DNA of 50,324 bases from Desulfonatronospira sp. (GTDB lineage: Bacteria > Desulfobacterota > Desulfovibrionia > Desulfovibrionales > Desulfonatronovibrionaceae), in the NCBI GenBank assembly GCA_007125075.1, contig SLDX01000078.1, forward strand, positions 1 through 50,324. Direction: 5' to 3'. The position numbers and the translations under genes are program-made. How positions within the stretch are numbered: position 1 is the stretch's first letter; the number at the start of each line of letters is the position of its first letter. Shown piece by piece: positions 25,198 to 35,128 of this stretch. Below the pieces are notes generated by a model, which had not been told where the DNA came from, made no database searches, and was given only the letters and a program-made list of their open reading frames with translations.

Positions 25198-27669
25198 ATG
25201 CAGCACAAAGAATTAAGCCCGTCACAACTGTACAAGAAATGCGATGTATCAAAATTATCATTTGAAACAACTTCTGAACTCGAAGCCCTCAAGGACATAA
25301 GCCGGGGCGTGGGTCAGCCCCGGGCTGTCGAGGCTCTCAAGTTCGGTGTGGGCATCCGTCAGGAGGGCTACAATGTCTATGCACTGGGCCCCAGCGGCAC
25401 GGGCAAGCATACATTTACCCGTCAATATCTTTCCCGTAGGTTGGAGGGTACGCCGTCTCCCTCGGACATCTGCTATGTAAACAACTTCGAGAGCCCGGGC
25501 AAGCCGTCCCTGCTCCGCCTGCCACAGGGAAGAGGCAACGACTTGGCCCAGGATATGGAAAAGCTGGTTCTGGAAGCTCCCAACGCTTTGAAAGGAGCCT
25601 TTGAGAGCGAAGAATACCAGAACAGGCTGCAGTCCATGCAGCAGGAATTCAGGGAGTATCATCAGGGCGTGTTTGAAGATCTGCAGAACAAGGCCAAAGA
25701 AAAAGGCCTTACCCTGATAAGAACGCCCACTGGTTTTGCTTTTGCACCGGTCAAGGAGGAGGGTGAGATCATGCCTCCGGAAGAGTTTCAGAAACTGCCT
25801 GAGGATAAGCGTCAGCAGATGGAAAAAGACATGGAAGAGATGCAGAATGAATCACAGCGCTTGTTCCAGAAATTTCCGGCCTGGCAGCGCGATATGCGCA
25901 AAAAAATCAAGGAGTTGAACAATGAGGTCGCCAGATACGCCTTGGGCCATCTGATCGAAGAAATACGGGAGAAGCACAGTGACGTCCCTGAAGTGGGCAC
26001 TTTCCTGGATGCTGTTCTCAAGGACATTATCGACAATGTCCAGAGCATTCTGGAATCCGAGAAGCAGCATGAAGAAGGCCAGATGCAGACAACCCCTCTT
26101 TTTATGGGCGGCGGCGGTGGAAGAGGTGGTTTTGAGCCCCCGGGCGGACGCGGCCAGATTATGCGCAGATATAAAGTAAATGTTCTGGTGGACAACAGCA
26201 AAACCAGGGGCGCTCCGGTAATCTATGAAGACAATCCGACCTATGCCAACCTGGTCGGAAGGGTGGAGCACCAGCCTCAAATGGGTGCGCTGATCACCGA
26301 TTTCACCCTGATCAAGCAGGGATCACTGCACAGGGCCAACGGAGGGGCGCTGATCCTGGACGCGCACAAGGTTCTTCTGCAGCCTGGGGCCTGGGACGGA
26401 TTGAAAAGAGCCCTTAAATCCCAGCAGATAAAAATTGAATCTCTGGCCGAGATGTTCAGCCTGATCAGCACCATCTCCCTGGAGCCCGAGCCTGTACCTC
26501 TTGATGTCAAGGTTGTACTTGTAGGCAGTCCTCTGATTTACTACCTGCTCAAGTACTACGATCCGGATTTTGCCAAGTTGTTCAAGGTGGCAGCTGATTT
26601 CGACATGCGCATGGACTGGGACGAAAAGCATCAGAATCAGTTTGCCCAGTTCATGGCCGGAATTATCGAACACGACGGACTCAGGCCTTTTCACCGCTCC
26701 GGAGTGGGCAGAATACTGGAATTCAGCGCGCGCAAGGTCCAGGATCAGATGAAACTGTCCACACACGTGCAGGGTCTAACGGACCTGATGCGCGAGGCCG
26801 ACTATCAGGCAGGTGAAAGCGGCCGGGACACGGTTACCGATGAAGACGTCCAGAAAGCCATCGACGCTTCCATTTATCGTTCCGACCTCATTCGCGAGCA
26901 TGTCCAGGAAAGCATCAAGCGCGGGGTCATGCTCATAGACACAGAAGGAGTCAAGGCGGGCCAGATCAACGGTCTGTCGGTACTCATGCTCGGAGATTTC
27001 ATGTTCGGCCGCCCCAACAGAATAACCGCCAGAATCAGACTGGGCCGGGGCGAGGTCATAAACATCGAGCGTGAGGTTAAATTAAGCGGACCGATTCATT
27101 CCAAGGGAGTGCTCATCCTTTCAGGTTTCCTGGGAAACAGGTACGCTCTGGACAGGCCCTTGTCCCTTTCGGCAAGCCTGGTCTTCGAACAGTCCTATGG
27201 AGGCATAGAAGGAGACAGCGCTTCATGTGCCGAGCTTTACTGTCTCTTGTCAGCCATCTCCGGAATGCCGATCAGACAGTCCCTGGCGGTCACCGGATCG
27301 GTCAACCAGCATGGCCAGGTGCAGGCCATCGGCGGGGTGAATGAAAAGATTGAAGGCTTTTTCGACGTCTGCCGCGAAAAGGGCCTTAATTCGGAACAGG
27401 GAGTTCTTATACCTGAGTCCAACGTTGAGCACCTCATGCTGAGAAATGATGTGGTCATGGCTGTGGAAGACGGAAAGTTCCACATATACCCGGTTAAGAC
27501 CATAGACCAGGGCATGGAGATCCTCACCGGCCGGACTGCCGGAGAGCCGGATGAAAGCGGTGCTTATCCCGAAGGAACGATCAACTACGAGGTCAGCCGG
27601 AAACTTCAGGAGCTGTCGGAAAAGCGCAGACTGTTCGGCACGGAAAAGGAGCAAGGAGGGCAATCGTGA
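25198..27669 (+). CDS. Lon-like ATP-dependent protease (AAA plus Ser/Lys dyad)
   Basis: Large AAA+ protein with a C-terminal S16 protease domain, of the Lon-related subgroup that differs from LonA by lacking the LAN substrate domain. Walker A is GPSGTGKHT (about 64-72). A long helical insertion with a glycine-rich hinge (MGGGGGRGGFEPPGGRG) lies near 305-320, and DNA-helicase-like LonB features follow (GGALILDAHKVLL). The protease dyad is Ser674 in EGDSASCAE and Lys717 in IGGVNEKIEG. A GGGAG site precedes the ATG. The stop codon overlaps the start of the universal stress protein by 4 bp, so the two are translated together. Substrates are unknown; protein quality control under stress is the natural inference. 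Confidence 0.9.
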   Translation: MQHKELSPSQLYKKCDVSKLSFETTSELEALKDISRGVGQPRAVEALKFGVGIRQEGYNVYALGPSGTGKHTFTRQYLSRRLEGTPSPSDICYVNNFESPGKPSLLRLPQGRGNDLAQDMEKLVLEAPNALKGAFESEEYQNRLQSMQQEFREYHQGVFEDLQNKAKEKGLTLIRTPTGFAFAPVKEEGEIMPPEEFQKLPEDKRQQMEKDMEEMQNESQRLFQKFPAWQRDMRKKIKELNNEVARYALGHLIEEIREKHSDVPEVGTFLDAVLKDIIDNVQSILESEKQHEEGQMQTTPLFMGGGGGRGGFEPPGGRGQIMRRYKVNVLVDNSKTRGAPVIYEDNPTYANLVGRVEHQPQMGALITDFTLIKQGSLHRANGGALILDAHKVLLQPGAWDGLKRALKSQQIKIESLAEMFSLISTISLEPEPVPLDVKVVLVGSPLIYYLLKYYDPDFAKLFKVAADFDMRMDWDEKHQNQFAQFMAGIIEHDGLRPFHRSGVGRILEFSARKVQDQMKLSTHVQGLTDLMREADYQAGESGRDTVTDEDVQKAIDASIYRSDLIREHVQESIKRGVMLIDTEGVKAGQINGLSVLMLGDFMFGRPNRITARIRLGRGEVINIEREVKLSGPIHSKGVLILSGFLGNRYALDRPLSLSASLVFEQSYGGIEGDSASCAELYCLLSAISGMPIRQSLAVTGSVNQHGQVQAIGGVNEKIEGFFDVCREKGLNSEQGVLIPESNVEHLMLRNDVVMAVEDGKFHIYPVKTIDQGMEILTGRTAGEPDESGAYPEGTINYEVSRKLQELSEKRRLFGTEKEQGGQS

Positions 27670-28514
27670 ATCAGGATAAGAATCTTCTTACTCTGAAGCG
27701 CATTCTGGTTCCTCTGGATGCTTCGGAGCACAGCATGGCCGCGCTGAACACCGCGGCAGGACTGGCCGCAGCCCAGGGCGCGGAACTGGAAGGTCTCTTT
27801 GTGGAGGATATTAATCTGCTGCAGCTGTGCGAATTTCCTTTCATCAGGGAAATCTCCTTCTGGGGGCATACATTCAGATGCATGAATCGCGCTGATACCG
27901 AAAGACAGTTGCGCATGAGGGCCCGGCAGCTGAAGAGGATTCTGGCAGAAGTGGCCACCAGGCACGATGTCTCCTGGAAATTCAAGGTTACCCGGGGAGG
28001 CGTTCCGGCGGAAGTGCTTGCCGCCGCGGAAGATGCGGATCTGACTATTCTGGGCAGGTCAGGGTGGACCATGACCAGACCCCGCATTACCGGTTCAACT
28101 GTGCGTACCGTGGTCAGCAGGGGACGGGGCATGACCATGATCATCCAGAAAGGTATGCGTTTTCAGCCGCCTGTGCAGGCTCTATTCACCGGTTCTGAAC
28201 TCTCGGAAAAGGCTTTGAACGTAGCCCTTGATCTGGGGAAAAAGAAAGATATTTCCATCCTGGTATATCTTTTGACCGACGGCGGTGAAAAGCTCAAAGA
28301 CATGCGCGGCAGGGTTGAAGAGATCACTTCGGCCAAAGGTGTCCGGGCCTCGGTACAGTCCATCCGGGCAATGGATCTGAAGCGGATCAGCAGGACAGTG
28401 CGGGCATATGGACCTGGTCCTTTGTTCATTCCCTGCGAAGAACCCAATCTGCAGGGGGAGGACCTGCAGGAGCTGATAAACTCTCTGGACAACCCGGTAT
28501 TCCTGGTTCGGTAG
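27666..28514 (+). CDS. Universal stress protein, tandem UspA domains
   Basis: Cytosolic protein with two UspA-type halves (about 1-150 and 160-282). The first half opens LKRILVPLDASEHSMAALNTA, ends near a glycine-rich ATP-type loop (LGRSGWTMTRPRITGSTVRT), and has a long insertion around residues 55-80. The second half, starting QALFTGSELSEKALNVALDL, has lost the phosphate loop, so at most one half is expected to bind nucleotide. The start is GTG 27666, with AGGAGG 7 nt upstream, overlapping the Lon-like stop (GTGA). The coupling to an AAA+ protease suggests a stress-response unit. Confidence 0.87.
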   Translation: MNQDKNLLTLKRILVPLDASEHSMAALNTAAGLAAAQGAELEGLFVEDINLLQLCEFPFIREISFWGHTFRCMNRADTERQLRMRARQLKRILAEVATRHDVSWKFKVTRGGVPAEVLAAAEDADLTILGRSGWTMTRPRITGSTVRTVVSRGRGMTMIIQKGMRFQPPVQALFTGSELSEKALNVALDLGKKKDISILVYLLTDGGEKLKDMRGRVEEITSAKGVRASVQSIRAMDLKRISRTVRAYGPGPLFIPCEEPNLQGEDLQELINSLDNPVFLVR

Positions 28515-28548
28515 AGCTAAAAACAGCGGGACTGAACAGCGGGACTGA

Positions 28549-29319
28549 TTATTCGATTATCTTATAGTTGGCCCGGATATAGTCCCGGCAGAAGGCGTTG
28601 AAGTGCCACCATTCTATGTTGATGGGATGCCAGCCCGCCTCAACCATTACTTCCCTTAAAATCAGGCGGTTGTCTATCTGTTCACGGCTGAGTTTGCCCA
28701 GGCGCAGTAATTCTTCTTCCAGCAGCGGCTGGGCCTTGGGTCCGAAATAGTCAAGCGATGTCCCCATATCCAGCTCTTCTCCTGTTTCGACATTGTACAG
28801 GGTCACGTCTACTGCCGCCCCATAGTTGTGCATGGAGCCGAAGAAGGGGTTGGCCACGTAATGCTGTTGAGAAGTGCCAACAACGAGGTCCCACATTTTG
28901 TGCTGCACCGAGCGGGGCCTCACGGCGTCGCCCACCAGGATGCGCAGTTCGGGATGGCGCTCGCGCAGTATCCGGCTGGCCAGGATAAGCATCAATGCCG
29001 GTTCAGGATAAAGGTACGCGCAGGTCAGGTCGCCGTATACGCTGGCGCCCATGAAGTTGTCTTCGCTTGCATATTTCAGATCGACCATGATGGTTGGATC
29101 AAACCGGGCGACATTGATCAGACCCTGCTCGATCAGCCGCTGTTCAAGAGAAGAAAGCTGTCCGGCCTGGTGCACGGCAGCGGGAGTAAAGTGAACGTCA
29201 GCTGCGTCCTGATGCTGAGAAAAGGCATAATGGAAAGGAAAAATCATCAGAATTGCCCAGATAGCCAGGATAAGCGATATTTTGAAGAAATACCTGCTCA
29301 CTTCTATTTCGTATCGCAT
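28549..29319 (-). CDS. Exported D-Ala-D-Ala dipeptidase (VanX/DdpX family)
   Basis: Zinc dipeptidase of peptidase family M15D. Such enzymes cleave D-alanyl-D-alanine; in Gram-negatives they recycle cell-wall dipeptide, and in VanX they confer glycopeptide resistance. Residues 1-34 carry a membrane/signal segment (ISLILAIWAILMIFPFHYAF), so the enzyme is periplasmic. Catalytic and ligand residues visible are Arg134 in DAVRPRSVQ, His164 and Asp171 in SMHNYGAAVDV, and Glu236 and His239 in EWWHF. The 256-residue length is normal plus leader. It is the last of three minus-strand genes, 25 bp after the S9-like hydrolase. No VanH or VanA partner is present, so resistance is not implied. Confidence 0.9.
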   Translation of the reverse strand: MRYEIEVSRYFFKISLILAIWAILMIFPFHYAFSQHQDAADVHFTPAAVHQAGQLSSLEQRLIEQGLINVARFDPTIMVDLKYASEDNFMGASVYGDLTCAYLYPEPALMLILASRILRERHPELRILVGDAVRPRSVQHKMWDLVVGTSQQHYVANPFFGSMHNYGAAVDVTLYNVETGEELDMGTSLDYFGPKAQPLLEEELLRLGKLSREQIDNRLILREVMVEAGWHPINIEWWHFNAFCRDYIRANYKIIE

Positions 29320-29344
29320 GTTCTTCCTCGAATTTTATGGCTGC

Positions 29345-30418
29345 TTAACGCTTTTGTCTGGATAACCAATCTAAATTTTTATTATAAATAATATCGTGAC
29401 CGCCGTCAAAAAGAAAAAGGGTAACGTTTGAGGATTCTCTGGTAAAAACAACTTCCAGGTCTGCTTCTTCAAAAAAACGGTCTGATACTTCCTGTCCCTC
29501 AAGCCCTTCAGGCAGGGACTGATTTTCGTCGATGTACAGATAATCCTCTTCAGATATACTGTCCTCAGGGTCGGCAAGGTCATTAAACACGCGTATGGCA
29601 TGGGACGGAGGAACAAACGGATCCTGAAGTCCTCCGGAGACGAATACCCGGATATCTTTGCCCCTGGCGTTTTTCAGGTAGGCCGAAGGACTCCGCCTGC
29701 TGCATTCCTCTCTCGCCTGCTCATCGGTATCTGGAGCTCCGCCGCAGGAAGCTTCGATGTCTTCCTGATATTTTTCCGTGTAGGCAAAGGGTGTCTGAAG
29801 CAGATCTTCATACCAGTCGTTCAGATCATATATGGGAACCCAGGCTGATACCGCGGTAAATTTTTCAGGATAGCGGCCGGCCATGATCAGGGTCATCATT
29901 GCTCCTCCTGAAAATCCGGTCACGTATATCCTGCTTTCATCCACGGAAGCTTTTGCCCTGGCGTATTCCAGGGCCAGAAGAATATCACGCACTGCTTTTT
30001 CCGATGCTGTGGCATCCTCGTTGTCGAACTCTCCCCTGAAATCCGGATGAATAAAAACCCAGTCGTTTTTTCTGGCGAATACCGCATAGGGGATTCCAAA
30101 ATGCTGCTGATAGTCTTCGCTCCAGCTGTGCAGAGCCAGAAGCAGCGGTTTTTTCCTGTCTGAACCTGAATCATACCATACTGCCGGCTGTCCGGGCTCC
30201 TCTCCCTCTCTTGGAATCTCGATCTCAACGGCATCAGGCGCTGCGGTTTCCCAGGCCTCCTCTTTGGAAAGAAAGCGCAGGGGGAGTTCGGCCACCCTGG
30301 AAAATGAGATGTATTCGTCAAGAAACTTCAGTTCCTCATTATTCTGGGACCACAGTCCGAAAATGAACACAACCCAGATGCAGGCGAAAATATTTACATG
30401 TACTTTATATTGCTTCAT
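29345..30418 (-). CDS. S9-like serine hydrolase, membrane-anchored or exported
   Basis: Alpha/beta hydrolase related to prolyl oligopeptidase and feruloyl esterase families. An N-terminal hydrophobic segment at 7-24 (NIFACIWVVFIFGLW) predicts export. The core begins KKPLLLALHSW (oxyanion side), the nucleophile is Ser170 in VTGFSGGAM, the probable acid is in SGGLQDPFVP, and the histidine is in FDGGHDI near the end. A cysteine-containing segment SCGGAPDTDEQAREEC (about 224-239) may form a disulfide. The start overlaps the acyltransferase stop codon by 4 bp, so translation is coupled. Substrate unknown: peptide, ester, or glycan ester are all possible. Confidence 0.85.
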   Translation of the reverse strand: MKQYKVHVNIFACIWVVFIFGLWSQNNEELKFLDEYISFSRVAELPLRFLSKEEAWETAAPDAVEIEIPREGEEPGQPAVWYDSGSDRKKPLLLALHSWSEDYQQHFGIPYAVFARKNDWVFIHPDFRGEFDNEDATASEKAVRDILLALEYARAKASVDESRIYVTGFSGGAMMTLIMAGRYPEKFTAVSAWVPIYDLNDWYEDLLQTPFAYTEKYQEDIEASCGGAPDTDEQAREECSRRSPSAYLKNARGKDIRVFVSGGLQDPFVPPSHAIRVFNDLADPEDSISEEDYLYIDENQSLPEGLEGQEVSDRFFEEADLEVVFTRESSNVTLFLFDGGHDIIYNKNLDWLSRQKR

Positions 30419-31503
30419 GCAATCAGGTTCCTTAATCCTGGTACAGCACGCAGGATTAAAATGACAATCAGGGAAAACAGAAAAATGCTTGCCGCAAAGA
30501 GCGGAATTCCCGCTGCAGGAGGAAGGCCCGTGCCAAAAAAACTGGTGTGATCGATGACAAAACCCAGGCTTTCGTCCCTGAAAAGTTCAAGAATCAAGGC
30601 ATGTATCAGATAGATTCCGAAAACACAGCTTCCTGCTTTTTGAAGAAGATTCTGCGAACACAATGCTGTGAGCCGTGTATTCTCAGCAGCGTTTTTTCCG
30701 GAAAGATTAAAGATGCTTTTGACCAGAAGAAAAAGCGAAAGCGTCATGAGCACCACATTAGCGCTGAAATAATTATAAAAGAAATGATTAAATTCTCCGG
30801 TATGCAGGCTCAGCAGAAAGGTTCCTATGGCCGTGGCCGCCCCGCCGGTCAGAAAAACCAGCAGGAGCAGGACCAGATGGCTTTTATCGCGCACAAAAGC
30901 CTCTCTTAAAAGAAAGCCCAGAAGAAAGTAACCTGAGAGTTTAAGAGCTGAATATTCATTCATGTCGGTCATGAAGTAGGTTTCAAGATTAAGCGGCACA
31001 TGCAGAACCGGAAGAAAAGAAGCCCAGCAGAACCAGATAACAATCAGATACCAGGCAAACTTGTGTAGAACGCCGTTCAGAAAGGCGCTTATCACCGGAG
31101 AGAATAGATACAGGGTGAAGAGCATATAGACGAACCAAAGGTGGTAAAATACCGGCTCGGAGATAAACATGGGCAAAAACCCGGTAAAGAAAAGCTCTTC
31201 TCCTTTGATATGGCTGCGGTAGAAAAAATAAATCGCGCTCCAGATGAAAAAGGGAACAAGAATCCTTCTGACCCGGACAAGCAGAAACCGGCTGAAGGGG
31301 ATATTGTGTGCTCCGGGAAGAACAAGGGCTCCGCTGACCATGACAAACATAGGCACGCACCAGCGGGTCAATGAATCGTAGATATTTCCGGTCCACCAAT
31401 GTCCGGTGTTTTCAAAAGGGACCACATACGGGGCGGATACATGCAGCAGGATGACCCCGAAGACAGCCAGCAGCTTCAGAATTTCCACCCAGAGCAAACG
31501 CAT
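30415..31503 (-). CDS. Membrane acyltransferase, family 3 (OafA/WecH-like)
   Basis: Integral membrane acyltransferase with about ten helices, of the family that O-acetylates polysaccharides or lipid-linked sugars. The N-terminus RLLWVEILKLLAVFGVILLH holds the conserved first helix with the catalytic-type His, and RRILVPFFIWSAIYFFYR is the conserved Arg-containing loop and helix. I prefer ATG 31503, preceded by AGG at about 10 nt, over GTG 31527, which has no ribosome site. First gene of a three-gene minus-strand unit with the S9-like hydrolase and the VanX-like dipeptidase, all of which act on the cell envelope. Confidence 0.87.
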   Translation of the reverse strand: MRLLWVEILKLLAVFGVILLHVSAPYVVPFENTGHWWTGNIYDSLTRWCVPMFVMVSGALVLPGAHNIPFSRFLLVRVRRILVPFFIWSAIYFFYRSHIKGEELFFTGFLPMFISEPVFYHLWFVYMLFTLYLFSPVISAFLNGVLHKFAWYLIVIWFCWASFLPVLHVPLNLETYFMTDMNEYSALKLSGYFLLGFLLREAFVRDKSHLVLLLLVFLTGGAATAIGTFLLSLHTGEFNHFFYNYFSANVVLMTLSLFLLVKSIFNLSGKNAAENTRLTALCSQNLLQKAGSCVFGIYLIHALILELFRDESLGFVIDHTSFFGTGLPPAAGIPLFAASIFLFSLIVILILRAVPGLRNLIA

Positions 31504-31943
31504 ATTTTGAAACCTGTATAGTGTCACGCAAAGCGTGTCTATGTGTCACACTCTATGGTCCCTGCAGTTCAATATTGTCCTGCAGACTTACCTGGCCTTC
31601 ATACTTTAAACATTTTCAAGAGACTGAATTGAATCATTGATCAATGTTCTTCACAGTGGTTTCCAAGTCAGCTTAAGTGCCTATCATTATTATATGGTCC
31701 AAAATCGGCCTGGCAAAGGGAATGCAGGGTTTTGTTTCTAACCGATTTATTTTGCAGACATTGTACCAAAAAGCAGGTGAAACACTCAGAGCGGCTATGC
31801 CTGCTAACCGATATTTACACAGTCTTTTACCGAAAACCTGGACAGTCGCTGCTGCAAATTACAGGTTATCTGTTTCTGTTATCAGGAAAAGCAGCATTAC
31901 AGACAATAGATATCAGAAGTAAGTCACTAAAAAAGAGGCAAGA
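31504..31943. other. Intergenic region, no confident gene
   Basis: A 440-bp gap between divergent genes, so it should hold both promoters. A 10-bp palindrome ATTGATCAAT lies near 31638. An 81-codon GTG-started frame at 31677-31922 and an overlapping 76-codon frame at 31732-31962 are open, but have no recognisable motif, and their codon use does not look like that of neighbours; I do not call them genes. Confidence 0.4.
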
Positions 31944-32690
31944 ATGCTTTCCGGTCTTCTGACTTATATGCCCAGTCCCTGGAAGATGGCCGTTGGTCTG
32001 TTCTTCATCGTGATGATTTTTCTCTTTTTTTCCCTGGGTGCGCATGAATATCTGACCCTGGAGCATCTGCAGCAGTCAAAACAAAGGTTTAGAGAGCTAT
32101 ACCAGTCGCACACTTTTGCGGTCATTTCCGGCTTTTTCCTGCTCTATATCATAATCGTCACAGTCAACCTGCCGGGCGCGGCAATCATGACCCTGGCCGC
32201 GGGCACTCTTTTCGGATTCTGGATAGGTCTCGTTCTTGTTTCTTTTGCCAGCAGCATAGGCTGTACCCTTTCCTGCATGGTGGCCAGGTATCTTTTCAGG
32301 GACTGGACCAGAAAAAAGCTCGGCTCCTGGTATGCAAGAATAAATGAAGGGATAAAGAAAGAAGGTGCTTTTTATCTTTTCACCCTGCGCATTGTTTCGG
32401 TCATTCCCCTGCTGGTGGTCAACCTGGGCATGGCCTTGACCAGCATGCGTCTGATCACCTTCCACTGGGTGTCCCAGCTCGGCATGCTTCCGGGATCTGC
32501 AGTTCTGGTCAATGCAGGCAGGCAGCTTGGAGAAATAAACGAAATCTCGGATATACTTTCTCCGGGCTTGATCATCTCCTTTGCCATACTGGCCGTATTT
32601 CCCCTGGCGGCCAAAAAGATCGTTAATTTTGTCCGGGTCAGAACCGGCCGTGAACAGGTAACCATTCAAGAAGAAATGCGTAAAAGATGA
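31944..32690 (+). CDS. TVP38/TMEM64-family membrane protein (VTT/DedA-like)
   Basis: Inner-membrane protein with the VTT (SNARE-associated/DedA-like) domain, thought to act in lipid scrambling or ion homeostasis. Helix 1 is about 15-33. The signature region runs from TVNLPGAAIMTLAAGTLFG through VSFASSIGCTLSCMVARYL, with re-entrant-loop prolines and glycines, and the second half has LRIVSVIPLLVVNLGMAL and FHWVSQLGMLPGSAVLVNAG. Length is 248 residues, slightly longer than usual because of the N-terminus. AGAGG lies about 5 nt before the ATG. In other genomes it often precedes a flavoprotein reductase gene; here malate synthase follows after a 244-bp gap with repeats, so no operon is claimed. 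Confidence 0.88.
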   Translation: MLSGLLTYMPSPWKMAVGLFFIVMIFLFFSLGAHEYLTLEHLQQSKQRFRELYQSHTFAVISGFFLLYIIIVTVNLPGAAIMTLAAGTLFGFWIGLVLVSFASSIGCTLSCMVARYLFRDWTRKKLGSWYARINEGIKKEGAFYLFTLRIVSVIPLLVVNLGMALTSMRLITFHWVSQLGMLPGSAVLVNAGRQLGEINEISDILSPGLIISFAILAVFPLAAKKIVNFVRVRTGREQVTIQEEMRKR

Positions 32691-32707
32691 ACAAGTGTTA
32701 ATAGCCC

Positions 32708-32770
32708 GAATCCGTGAAGTTAGTTTTTGCGGCCGTTTTGACAAATTCCGGAACCTGTTTTCACGGATTC
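32708..32770. repeat. Small element with perfect 10-bp terminal inverted repeats
   Basis: GAATCCGTGA (32708-32717) and TCACGGATTC (32761-32770) are perfect inverted ends of a 63-bp element. Its interior (32722-32766) matches, in reverse orientation, the repeat at 24747-24791. This looks like a very short MITE or REP-type element. Confidence 0.75.
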
Positions 32771-32836
32771 AGGTTATAGGAATCACCGGATCTGTTGGTT
32801 TGTCTTTTTCCGGCTGTACTTATATCAAGGATTAAG

Positions 32837-32878
32837 GGGAAATGGGAAAGGGAAAAGGAGAAAGGGGAAAAGAGAGGA
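32837..32878. repeat. Purine-rich tandem array
   Basis: Purine-only stretch with units close to gggaaaa/ggagaaa, upstream of the malate synthase gene. It resembles the arrays at 17757 and 36842. Confidence 0.6.
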
Positions 32879-32934
32879 ATAAAGACAAATGGTTATTAAC
32901 GTTAACCAGGCAGGCTGATAAGGAGGTTTAAATC

Positions 32935-35118
32935 ATGGAATACGTCCAGCGGGCGGGATTGAAAGTAGCTGCGCCACTGGCTGAACTGGTGGATAATGAG
33001 ATCGTTCCGGATACCGGCCTGAAGACCGAAGAATTCTGGCAGGTTCTGGAGCAGATCGTGCAGGATATGGGTCCCGGGAATGCCGCGCTTTTGCTGAAAC
33101 GCGAGGAACTGCAAAAAGCAATTGACCAGTGGCACCTGGACTTCAGAAAAAAAGCGCATGATCACGAAGCATACAAACAGTTCCTGTATGATATAGGCTA
33201 CCTCCTGCCCGAAGGTGAGGACTTCAGCATAGAAACAGCCGGAGTGGACGAGGAAATATCCTCCATAGCCGGTCCCCAGCTGGTGGTCCCGGTTGACAAT
33301 GCCCGCTACGCATTAAATGCCTGCAATGCCCGCTGGGGCAGCCTGTATGACGCGCTTTACGGTACAGATGTGATTCCTGAAGACCAGGGCGCGAAAAAGG
33401 GGGAAGACTACAACCCCGTGCGCGGAGCCAGGGTGGTCATGTTTGCTTCCCGTTTTCTGGACCGGGCGGCGCCACTGGACAAGGGCTCATACCTTGATGT
33501 TCAGTCCTTTGAAATTGAATCCCGGTCCGGTGCCGCTGTCCTTCAGATGAGGATGAAAGACGGTTCAGTCGCCGGTCTGGTCAGGCCCGAGCAATTCGCA
33601 GGCTATGCCGGAGATGGTCCTCTGGAAGCAGTCTTGCTGCGCAATAACGGGCTGCATATGGAGATCAGCATAGATCCGCAGGATCCGGTGGGGAAAAACC
33701 ATCCGGCGGGGATCAGGGACGTATTGCTGGAGTCAGCCATAACCACTATTCTGGATTTTGAAGATTCTGTCGCGGTTGTGGATGCCGCGGACAAAAATCT
33801 GATTTACCGCAATCTTCTGGGTTTGTATAAAGGAAATCTGGAAGCAGTCTTTCAGAAAGGAAATAAGCAGATAACGCGAAGGCTTAATCCTGACCGGGCA
33901 TACATTTCACCGCAAGGCCGGGCTTTCAGTCTCAAGGGGCGCAGTCTGATGCTGGTGCGCACGGTAGGACACCTGATGACCACGGACGCGGTTCTGGATT
34001 CCAGCGGCCGGGAAATTCCTGAAGGCATTCTGGACACCCTGATCACAGCTCTGATCGGCAGGCATGATCTGCAGGGCGAAGTTAAATATCGCAACAGCAT
34101 TGCCGGGAGCATATACATCGTCAAGCCAAAAATGCACGGACAGGAAGAGGTCGCTTTTACCTGCGAACTGTTCAGCCGCACCGAAGATGCGCTGGGGCTG
34201 AACCGCAATACCCTGAAGATCGGAATCATGGATGAGGAACGCAGGACTTCTCTTAATCTCAAGGAATGCATACGCCGAGCCGCAGAGCGGATCATTTTCA
34301 TCAATACCGGCTTTCTGGATCGCACCGGAGATGAAATTCACACCAGCATGGAGGCCGGGCCCATGGTGCGTAAGAATGAGATGAAAAGCTTGCCCTGGAT
34401 GCTTGCTTACGAGAAATCGAATGTGGAAACCGGGCTTGCCTGCGGATTCCGGGGGCGAGCGCAGATTGGCAAAGGCATGTGGGCCAAACCAGACAAAATG
34501 CGGGAAATGGTGGAGAGCAAAATTGAACATCCTCTCTCCGGGGCCAGCTGCGCATGGGTGCCTTCACCAACAGCGGCCACGCTGCATGTCACGCACTATC
34601 ATCAGGTGGATGTTTTTTCCAGGCAGATCAAGCTGGAAGGAAGCAGCCGGTCAAGACTGGACGAGCTTTTGACCCTGCCTCTGCTGGGACTGAAACATCC
34701 CGATCCGAAAGAGATACGCGAGGAACTGGAACTCAATGCCCAGAGCATACTGGGCTATGTAGTTCGATGGATCGGGCAGGGCATCGGCTGCTCCACAGTT
34801 CCGGATTTAACCAATACCGGGTTGATGGAGGACAGGGCCACCCTGCGAATTTCCAGCCAGCACATCGCCAACTGGCTGTACCGCGGCCTGTCCAATCCTG
34901 AGGAGGTTATGCAGATCTTGAAGAACATGGCCAGGGTCGTTGATCAGCAGAACGCCCATGATCCGGCCTACAGGCCCATGTCCGAAGACTTTGAGAGCAG
35001 CCCTGCATTTCAGGCAGCCTGTGATCTGATTTTTAAGGGGCGCCTGCAGCCAAACGGCTACACAGAGCCGATCCTGCATGCCAGGCGCCGCGAGGCCAAG
35101 GGTCGGGGTCTGGGTTAA
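32935..35118 (+). CDS. glcB: Malate synthase G
   Basis: Cytosolic enzyme condensing glyoxylate and acetyl-CoA to malate, in glycolate/glyoxylate use. The 727-residue length is that of isoform G. Seen: the N-terminal clasp, [17 protein letters not shown] (with the Mg-binding Glu), [16 protein letters not shown], the catalytic-base loop [18 protein letters not shown] (Asp in MED), and the C-terminal plug. GGMW-like [11 protein letters not shown] is also typical. The ATG has AAGGAGG about 8 nt upstream. No isocitrate lyase, glycolate oxidase or glyoxylate gene lies nearby. Confidence 0.96.
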   Translation: MEYVQRAGLKVAAPLAELVDNEIVPDTGLKTEEFWQVLEQIVQDMGPGNAALLLKREELQKAIDQWHLDFRKKAHDHEAYKQFLYDIGYLLPEGEDFSIETAGVDEEISSIAGPQLVVPVDNARYALNACNARWGSLYDALYGTDVIPEDQGAKKGEDYNPVRGARVVMFASRFLDRAAPLDKGSYLDVQSFEIESRSGAAVLQMRMKDGSVAGLVRPEQFAGYAGDGPLEAVLLRNNGLHMEISIDPQDPVGKNHPAGIRDVLLESAITTILDFEDSVAVVDAADKNLIYRNLLGLYKGNLEAVFQKGNKQITRRLNPDRAYISPQGRAFSLKGRSLMLVRTVGHLMTTDAVLDSSGREIPEGILDTLITALIGRHDLQGEVKYRNSIAGSIYIVKPKMHGQEEVAFTCELFSRTEDALGLNRNTLKIGIMDEERRTSLNLKECIRRAAERIIFINTGFLDRTGDEIHTSMEAGPMVRKNEMKSLPWMLAYEKSNVETGLACGFRGRAQIGKGMWAKPDKMREMVESKIEHPLSGASCAWVPSPTAATLHVTHYHQVDVFSRQIKLEGSSRSRLDELLTLPLLGLKHPDPKEIREELELNAQSILGYVVRWIGQGIGCSTVPDLTNTGLMEDRATLRISSQHIANWLYRGLSNPEEVMQILKNMARVVDQQNAHDPAYRPMSEDFESSPAFQAACDLIFKGRLQPNGYTEPILHARRREAKGRGLG

Positions 35119-35128
35119 GGAGTCAACG

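Noticed and set aside
28549-29319. Vancomycin resistance determinant
   Set aside because: The VanX-like enzyme is alone, with no VanH, VanA or VanRS genes, and the host appears Gram-negative.
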